Below, piece by piece: positions 59,757 through 64,000 of a stretch of 64,000 nt of DNA. The stretch is taken from the NCBI GenBank assembly GCA_002591745.1, contig PDLQ01000019.1:47509-111508 (forward strand). The letters run 5' to 3'. The stretch comes from Lewinellaceae bacterium SD302 (GTDB lineage Bacteria > Bacteroidota > Bacteroidia > Chitinophagales > Saprospiraceae). Within the stretch, counting starts at the first letter, position 1, and each line of letters opens with the position of its first letter. Under the pieces are notes generated by a model. That model ran no database searches, was not told where the DNA came from, and saw only the letters and a program-made list of their open reading frames with translations. Position numbers and translations under genes: made by a program.

Positions 59757-60923
59757 ATGGAAAAGAACACCGACTCTAATTTCCCGGAAACCACCAAGGC
59801 CGATTGGCTGGAACAAGTACGTAAAGAAACCAAGGGCAAAGACCCTATGGAACTCGACTGGCAGTTCAACGAACGGATTCGCCTGTCTCCCTTGTACACA
59901 CCGGAGGAAGCACCAGCCCGATCTGAACTGCCCGTGGACACCGGTTGGCAGACGGGGAGTTACGTCGGGGCCGGCCACGCTGACGCGGTAAATACCCGCG
60001 CGCTGGAAGAACTGGCCGGTGGATCCGAAGCCCTGTTGTTCAACCTTTACCACCAGCCCGACCTGGAGGAGATGGCCAGGATTCTCGAAAATATCGAGCT
60101 GCCTTACATCTCACTACACTGTGCTCTTTATTTCCCGGACCGCGACCCGGCCGAGTTGTTTCGTGATCTGATCTATTACCTCCGTCACAAAAAATACGAC
60201 CTGGCTAAAATTCAGGGCTCGGTCGACTTCGACCCGCTTTTCGACTGGAGTGACCCGCCCATCAAACCCCTGATCAGGTTGTTGCATTTCGTGAGTAAGC
60301 GAATGCCGGGCTTTCGGGTTTTACAAGTTAATGGTAGTGCCTTCAATACCGGCCCGGAACGTTCTGACTCCGAACTGGCCCTCACCATTGCCAAGGGTGC
60401 CGAATACCTGAACATGCTCAAGGAGGGCGGCATCCCCCCGGAGATCAGCAACCACCATATGCAGTTTTCCCTTTCCTTGGGAAACAGCTACTACACTAAT
60501 ATCGCCAAGTTGCGGGCACTAAGGATTCTTTGGGCCAACGTCCTCAAAGGCTTCGGCGTGAAAGATATCGTGCTGCCTCACGTAGCCGCCCACAGCGGAC
60601 TGGACAGCCTGACCAGCGACGTGAACGGCAATTTGCTGAAACTGACCGTACAGGCCATGAGCGCCGTCAGTGCCGGAGCCGACGTTCTCTTCCTGCTTCC
60701 GGCCGACCTGCCGACTGAAAAAGGCCCCACCGGCTACGGTTACCGGATGTCGCGTAATATCCAGCAATTGCTAAAACTGGAGGCCGGCTTCAACGAACTC
60801 AACGACCCGGCCGCCGGCTCACACTTCCTGGATACGATGACCGAGAAGTTGGCCGAAAGTGCCTGGGAGCAGTTCCTGGAGATTGAAAAGCAAGGGGGCT
60901 TTGCGGAGGTGGAGACGATTTAG
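59757..60923 (+). CDS. mutA: Methylmalonyl-CoA mutase small-subunit homologue, short form
   Basis: 388 residues that match the N-terminal TIM-barrel half of the small (MutA-type) subunit: DWLEQVRKETKGKDPMELDWQ, GWQTGSYV, YISLHCALYFPDRDPAELFRDL, VNGSAFNTGPERSDSELAL, ISNHHMQFSLSLGNSYYTNIAKLRALRILW, and a C-terminal SRNIQQLLKLEAGFNELNDPAAGSHFLDTMTEKLAESAWEQF. Small subunits with the inactive B12-like domain are usually over 600 residues, so this one ends about where the barrel ends. The large subunit gene is not in the window. The symbol is by homology. Confidence 0.75.
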   Translation: MEKNTDSNFPETTKADWLEQVRKETKGKDPMELDWQFNERIRLSPLYTPEEAPARSELPVDTGWQTGSYVGAGHADAVNTRALEELAGGSEALLFNLYHQPDLEEMARILENIELPYISLHCALYFPDRDPAELFRDLIYYLRHKKYDLAKIQGSVDFDPLFDWSDPPIKPLIRLLHFVSKRMPGFRVLQVNGSAFNTGPERSDSELALTIAKGAEYLNMLKEGGIPPEISNHHMQFSLSLGNSYYTNIAKLRALRILWANVLKGFGVKDIVLPHVAAHSGLDSLTSDVNGNLLKLTVQAMSAVSAGADVLFLLPADLPTEKGPTGYGYRMSRNIQQLLKLEAGFNELNDPAAGSHFLDTMTEKLAESAWEQFLEIEKQGGFAEVETI

Positions 60924-61051
60924 ACTGGCTAGCGCCATCCTGGTCGCTCTGGATTTCGACGCGGATTAGCTTCGCTGATCGTCGTTCCTCCTCAGATTTT
61001 TCGCGGATCAACACGGATTGCCCGTAACGACTGCGCTGTCCGTCAGCACAC

Positions 61052-61157
61052 GGCTAGCGACCTGGAGGTCGCTCTAATTTCGGCCAAGAATTTTAGCGGA
61101 TTAGTGCAGCTAATCCGCATAAAAATCTTTAATAGAGCGACCTGAAGGTCGCTAGCC
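61052..61157. repeat. GCGACC-type nested inverted repeat, copies 2 and 3
   Basis: 24-base outer arms (61052-61075 and 61134-61157) match at 22 positions, and each is itself a palindrome around GCGACC/GGTCGC. The inner hairpin 61091-61124 has stem GCGGATTAG/CTAATCCGC. Confidence 0.75.
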
Positions 61158-61198
61158 ACTATTCCTTCTCTTTACTCAACTTCCATTCTATTATACTC

Positions 61199-61206
61199 TA
61201 TTTTTG
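61199..61206 (+). promoter_or_regulatory. Putative galM -7 element (TATTTTTG)
   Basis: Exact TAnnTTTG match, 14 bases before the galM ATG. Confidence 0.5.
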
Positions 61207-61208
61207 TC

Positions 61209-61225
61209 TTCAAAGTAGCCATGCC
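61209..61225 (+). repeat. Dispersed motif, TTCAAAGTAGC form, overlapping the galM start
   Basis: TTCAAAGTAGCCATGCC; its last bases include the galM ATG. Confidence 0.65.
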
Positions 61226-62270
61226 AAAAGTAACCCAAGTCACCTCTATTGAATCCGACGGCCACCCCTTCACCCTGCATCAACTGACCAACGACAGTGG
61301 AGCCTCCATAAGCGTTTGTAATTGGGGCCTAAGTATTCAATCCATCCAGGTACCGGACCGGGATGGACAACTGGGGGAAGTGGTGATCGGTTACGACGAT
61401 CTGTTAAAGTATCGCGATAATCCTGTCTCTTTCGGAGCTATGGTAGGCCGCTTTGCCAACCGCATTGGCGGGGCGAAATTTAAGATCGGTGACGAAGAAT
61501 ATATTTTAACGGCCAACGACGGCAAAAACTGCCTCCACGGCGGCCCCCGCAGTATGAGTCACCGGCCCTGGACGATCCACGACACGGGAAATGACGAACA
61601 GTTGGCCTACTTAAGCGCTACTTTCAGTAGTCCGGACGGCTTCAACGGCTTCCCCGGCAACCTGGTCATTGGCGTCACTATTCTCTGGACCAACGACAAT
61701 CAACTGATCCTTAATTATCGGGCCAAGACCGATGCGCCTACGGTGATCAACCTTACCAACCATAGCTATTTTAACTTGGCTGGCGGCGGAAACGTTCTGG
61801 ACCATGAGTTGATCCTGAACGCCGATTTCTATACCCCGAAAAATGGAATGAATGTGCCTAGTGGTGAAGTGATTTCCGTAGTGGACACACCATACGACTT
61901 CACCAGTCAGAAAAGAATAAGTAAGGATTTGGAAGCAGCCATCGCCGAAGACGGTTACGACCATAATTTCGTGGTAAACGGACCCAGCGGGCAACTGCGG
62001 CCGGTAGGTAAACTGTCGGACCCGTTGAGCGGGCGCAGCATGAGTTGCCTGACCACCCAGCCGGGCGTGCAACTCTTTACGGCGAATTTTGACGATGGTG
62101 CTTTTGCGCACCGGGGTGGCCAACCACTGGTAAAACACGGTGGCGTATGCCTGGAAACCCAGTATTTTCCGGATTCTCCTAATCAGCCGGGCTTCCCGAG
62201 TACCGTCTTGCGCCCCGGGGAAGCCTATACGGAGAAGACAGTTTATGCCTTTTCAGCGATGATCAAATGA
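61221..62270 (+). CDS. galM: Aldose 1-epimerase (galactose mutarotase)
   Basis: Interconverts alpha- and beta-aldoses. 349 residues with SFGAMVGRFANRIGGAKF and NCLHGGPRSMSHRPW (substrate His), VINLTNHSYFNLAGGG (catalytic His), GYDHNFVV, and the catalytic Glu in CLETQYFPDSPNQPGFPS. The protein lacks a signal peptide. Its stop codon lies inside the left arm of a 23-bp inverted repeat. Confidence 0.93.
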   Translation: MPKVTQVTSIESDGHPFTLHQLTNDSGASISVCNWGLSIQSIQVPDRDGQLGEVVIGYDDLLKYRDNPVSFGAMVGRFANRIGGAKFKIGDEEYILTANDGKNCLHGGPRSMSHRPWTIHDTGNDEQLAYLSATFSSPDGFNGFPGNLVIGVTILWTNDNQLILNYRAKTDAPTVINLTNHSYFNLAGGGNVLDHELILNADFYTPKNGMNVPSGEVISVVDTPYDFTSQKRISKDLEAAIAEDGYDHNFVVNGPSGQLRPVGKLSDPLSGRSMSCLTTQPGVQLFTANFDDGAFAHRGGQPLVKHGGVCLETQYFPDSPNQPGFPSTVLRPGEAYTEKTVYAFSAMIK

Positions 62271-62323
62271 TTTAATGATACAATGAGGCAATGTTTACAC
62301 CCTCATTGTATCATTAAATCATT
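62266..62323. repeat. AATGAT-word perfect inverted repeat, copy 3
   Basis: 23-bp perfect arms 62266-62288 and 62301-62323, with a 12-base loop. The left arm overlaps the galM stop and the right arm overlaps the stop of the convergent small gene, so it is probably a shared terminator hairpin. Confidence 0.75.
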
Positions 62324-62624
62324 AACCCATTTTATCATTCTTGATAGCATCAATGCGCTGATGTATCCGCACTAATAAATCCGGAGCCGGCTTTTGGTGG
62401 GGCAAATTACGTTTGATAAAGACTTTGAAAAGCTTGAGGTTTTCTTCCTCTTTGGTAAGAGCCGTTCGCTGTTCCTTGGGAGACTCGGGATCGCTATAGA
62501 GGGGAAAATTATCGAGGACAGTGACGGTTGGGGACGACGAATTGCCGCCCGGTGTACACTGGCTGCCGTTGGTGGCCTTGCGCTGTGGCTGGCCGTTGGC
62601 ACCGTTCAAAAAATCTTTGCTCAT
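62322..62624 (-). CDS. Small hypothetical protein downstream of the ECF sigma factor
   Basis: 100 residues. The N-terminal half is polar and Ser/Pro/Asn-rich, with a single Cys. The C-terminal half is helical (KEEENLKLFKVFIKRNLPHQKPAPDLLVRIHQRIDAIK) and resembles the short helical segment of anti-sigma-type proteins that follow ECF genes in this phylum, but it has no membrane span and no zinc-binding HxxxCxxC. Encoded 70 bases after the sigma gene, with a terminator between them. Function unknown. Confidence 0.55.
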   Translation of the reverse strand: MSKDFLNGANGQPQRKATNGSQCTPGGNSSSPTVTVLDNFPLYSDPESPKEQRTALTKEEENLKLFKVFIKRNLPHQKPAPDLLVRIHQRIDAIKNDKMG

Positions 62625-62646
62625 AACAGTTTACTTTAAAAAAGAA

Positions 62647-62687
62647 CGCCGCCACCCGCATCCACAGAAGGGACGCGAACGGCGGCG
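62647..62687 (-). terminator. Rho-independent terminator after the ECF sigma gene
   Basis: On the minus strand, CGCCGCC...GGCGGCG is followed by TTCTTTTTT. Confidence 0.8.
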
Positions 62688-62694
62688 GTTTGGT

Positions 62695-63273
62695 TTAACC
62701 TAGATTTCTGCTGGTGGAGACCCCGTAAGTTCCCTCGGCGTACTCGCCGAGCAAACGGATCAGTTTCAGTCGGGCCCGGTGGGTCCGTGATTTGATCGTA
62801 TTCAGGTTCTCGTCCATCACCTCGGCGATCTCTTTTTCAGAGTAATCGTAAAGATCGGCCATGATGATGATGCTCCGCTGATTCTCGTTGAGCTGGGCCA
62901 GAGCGGCCACTACGCTATCGGAGAAATTTTGCTCCAGCACCCCTTCCCGACGCAGGTCGTCGAAGGCTACCATGGCGTTACCCTTGTCTACTTGCTGGTA
63001 GGCAATTCGCTCGTCCATCTCGGTCTCGTTGCGGCGATTCTTTTTCCGCCAGGCGTTGATGAAGAGGTTGTGGGCAATGGTAAACAGCCAGGCCCGGGCG
63101 TTAGACCCGGCGGTATAGGTATGCAGTTTCCGGTAGGCACGTACGAAGGTATCCTGTACCAGATCGTCCGCATCGGTGTCATTACCGGTCAGCCGGAGGA
63201 GGAAATTATACACGGCTTTATAGTGTACGATCATCTCCAACTCAAAAATCTGGTCGTATTCGTTACGTACCAT
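62695..63273 (-). CDS. ECF-type RNA polymerase sigma factor
   Basis: 192 residues. Region 2 has FLLRLTGNDTDADDLVQDTFVRAYRKLHTYTAGSNARAWLFTIAHNLFINAWRKKNRR (-10 recognition). Region 4 has LNENQRSIIIMADLYDYSEKEIAEVMDENLNTIKSRTHRARLKL (-35 recognition, helix-turn-helix). No membrane anti-sigma gene is adjacent; the two small neighbouring proteins could be partners (inference). Confidence 0.94.
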   Translation of the reverse strand: MVRNEYDQIFELEMIVHYKAVYNFLLRLTGNDTDADDLVQDTFVRAYRKLHTYTAGSNARAWLFTIAHNLFINAWRKKNRRNETEMDERIAYQQVDKGNAMVAFDDLRREGVLEQNFSDSVVAALAQLNENQRSIIIMADLYDYSEKEIAEVMDENLNTIKSRTHRARLKLIRLLGEYAEGTYGVSTSRNLG

Positions 63274-63419
63274 GGTAGGCTAGTTGTTGTGGTGAAAAAA
63301 TGCAGTTATGGTAGCCGGCTTACTGACCACCGCGCTGCGTTGACGGGCGTTGAACGCTCGCTTTTCACTCTAAAGTTCCGGGAGTTGGAGAAAAAGTGCA
63401 ACTAATATGAAAAACTACC

Positions 63420-63590
63420 CTATTTATCTTGCTTTGGGTCGTGCGGGTAATTCGGCTCACTGCCATTTTGGTCAGTCTTACCGGGGTGATCGGTTTTACC
63501 GGCGTCAGCTTTGAGGTGACGCTGTGGATCTTTACCCATTCCGTCTTTTTTATTGGTGGGCGTCATGTTGGGCTTTTGCTTGTCGGCCAT
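63420..63590 (-). CDS. Small hydrophilic 56-residue protein
   Basis: ATG at 63590, stop TAG at 63420-63422. The protein (starting MADKQKPNMTPTNKKDGMGK, ending NYPHDPKQDK) is rich in Lys, Asp, Pro and Asn with no hydrophobic segment, so it is probably disordered. The composition and clean start look like a real gene rather than a shadow. Encoded upstream of the sigma gene on the same strand. Function unknown. Confidence 0.5.
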   Translation of the reverse strand: MADKQKPNMTPTNKKDGMGKDPQRHLKADAGKTDHPGKTDQNGSEPNYPHDPKQDK

Positions 63591-64000
63591 TGTGATTTTA
63601 ATTTATTGGTGCATTGATTCAAAATCGAATCACTTGCTGTAACGGATAATCAGCTCCGTTTGATCGAATTTTGCCAAACATTTACTGGTTTCAACTTGCG
63701 CTTACAGTAAACTTGTGGTTTAAGAGCTTGTTTGGATTTCTATTTCCTGAAAAACAAGCATTTATGAACCTGGCGTCACCAAAAATAGATCGCTTGACCC
63801 GCCAAGCTCACAATTTTATGGTATTGTCAGAACCATAAATCATTGTTTTTCAGTTCATAGCAATTCCCAAACAAGCTCTAATCTGGACTTTAGCGGTTTG
63901 CTAACCGGCCAGTATTTTAAAGAAACTCTGATGTGAAGTAGATTAAGGTATCTGACATCTTGATCATGCTTCGTATACCACCAGAGTTTCAGTCGGTAAT
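63591..64000. other. Right-end intergenic region
   Basis: 410 bases. It holds the MITE-like element (63724-63878) and a hairpin-forming pair GAAACTCTG (about 63920-63928) / CAGAGTTTC (about 63983-63991). No gene is seen up to the window edge. Confidence 0.5.
63724..63878. mobile_element. MITE-like element with about 46-bp terminal inverted repeats
   Basis: A 155-base element bounded by GAGCTTGTTTGG at the left and its complement CC(C)AAACAAGCTC at the right. The similarity continues inward to CTGAAAAACAA and ATTTATG. TAA flanks both ends (63721-63723 and 63879-63881) as a 3-base target duplication. There is no coding capacity. GAG-starting ends and a TNA duplication fit the IS5-family IS1031 subgroup (inference). 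Confidence 0.7.

Larger units (their letters stand above)
60924..61220. other. Repeat-rich intergenic region before galM
   Basis: 297 bases. GCGGATTAGCTTCGCTGATCGTC (60961-60983) matches the word at 18.79/19.04 kb. A GCGACCTGGAGGTCGC inverted pair is at 61052-61157 with an inner GCGGATTAG/CTAATCCGC hairpin. A -7-like TATTTTTG is at 61199-61206 and a TTCAAAGTAGCC motif touches the galM ATG. Confidence 0.65.

Noticed and set aside
1..64000. tRNA, rRNA, tmRNA, RNase P RNA and CRISPR arrays
   Set aside because: No T-loop/acceptor pattern, rRNA core sequence or regularly spaced repeat array was seen on reading both strands by eye; a covariance search would be more sensitive.

Overview
The window looks like chromosome from a member of the Bacteroidota, most likely a marine Saprospiria/Lewinella-like lineage. 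The evidence is two C-terminal T9SS (Por) sorting domains, lipoproteins and outer-membrane proteins of Bacteroidota type, families largely restricted to that phylum (DUF2851, the DUF7033-type deacetylase, the Y_Y_Y/LytS kinase with a LytTR regulator, PdeM), start codons without Shine-Dalgarno sequences, and several TAnnTTTG-like -7 promoter elements. The lineage below phylum is inference. I found no rRNA, tRNA, CRISPR array, prophage or full insertion sequence; one MITE-like element lies at the right end.

Layout. 1-5.9 kb: tail of a T9SS cargo protein, a membrane adenylate cyclase, an OmpA-like lipoprotein, an alpha/beta hydrolase, a polyprenyl diphosphate synthase and a beta-barrel-like protein. 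6-13.3 kb: deacetylase-like protein, pdxH, pdeM, an SdiA-regulated-like propeller, a lipoprotein, a DMT exporter and DUF2851. 13.6-18.7 kb: aminopeptidase P, then a DUF4129-DUF4350-MoxR operon. 19.1-23.0 kb: YqeY, a secreted astacin-like protease and a BlaR1/BlaI pair. 23.3-29.9 kb: a complete ilvD-B-N-C-A cluster on the minus strand (isoleucine/valine synthesis from threonine and pyruvate up to the keto acids). 30.2-36.9 kb: one giant T9SS-secreted surface protein. 37-42.8 kb: ComEC, a sigma-like/anti-sigma-like membrane fusion protein with DUF58, and ScpA. 42.9-48.2 kb: a run of small minus-strand genes (DinB-like, MtfA-like, GNAT, P-loop kinase, GT4, methyltransferase). 48.3-54.3 kb: an orphan 558-residue protein and a divergent Y_Y_Y kinase/LytTR regulator pair. 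54.7-56.4 kb: a His-rich DUF4198 protein coupled to a HupE/UreJ-like membrane protein. 56.5-59.3 kb: rplM-rpsI-rpsB-tsf. 59.8-64 kb: a short methylmalonyl-CoA mutase small-subunit homologue, galM, an ECF sigma factor with two small proteins, and the MITE-like element.

The most interesting signal is not a gene. A 9-mer, CAAAGTAGC (with its reverse complement), occurs 18 times by my reading, against about 0.5 expected by chance in 64 kb of both strands. Eight copies are the exact 13-mer CTAACAAAGTAGC. Copies lie between genes and inside unrelated genes, in different reading frames and both orientations, and sometimes as inverted pairs around intergenic hairpins. Two are inside comEC. This behaves like a DNA-level dispersed signal (uptake sequence, protein-binding site or small mobile word). 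Around it lie several other families of word-like intergenic inverted repeats (GAGTC-, AATGATTTAATG-, GCGACCTGAAGGTCGC- and GCTTCGCTGATCGTC-type), many at convergent gene ends. A pair of identical-spacing palindromes (TAACTA-N6-TAGTTA) flanks the blaI promoter and is a good operator candidate.
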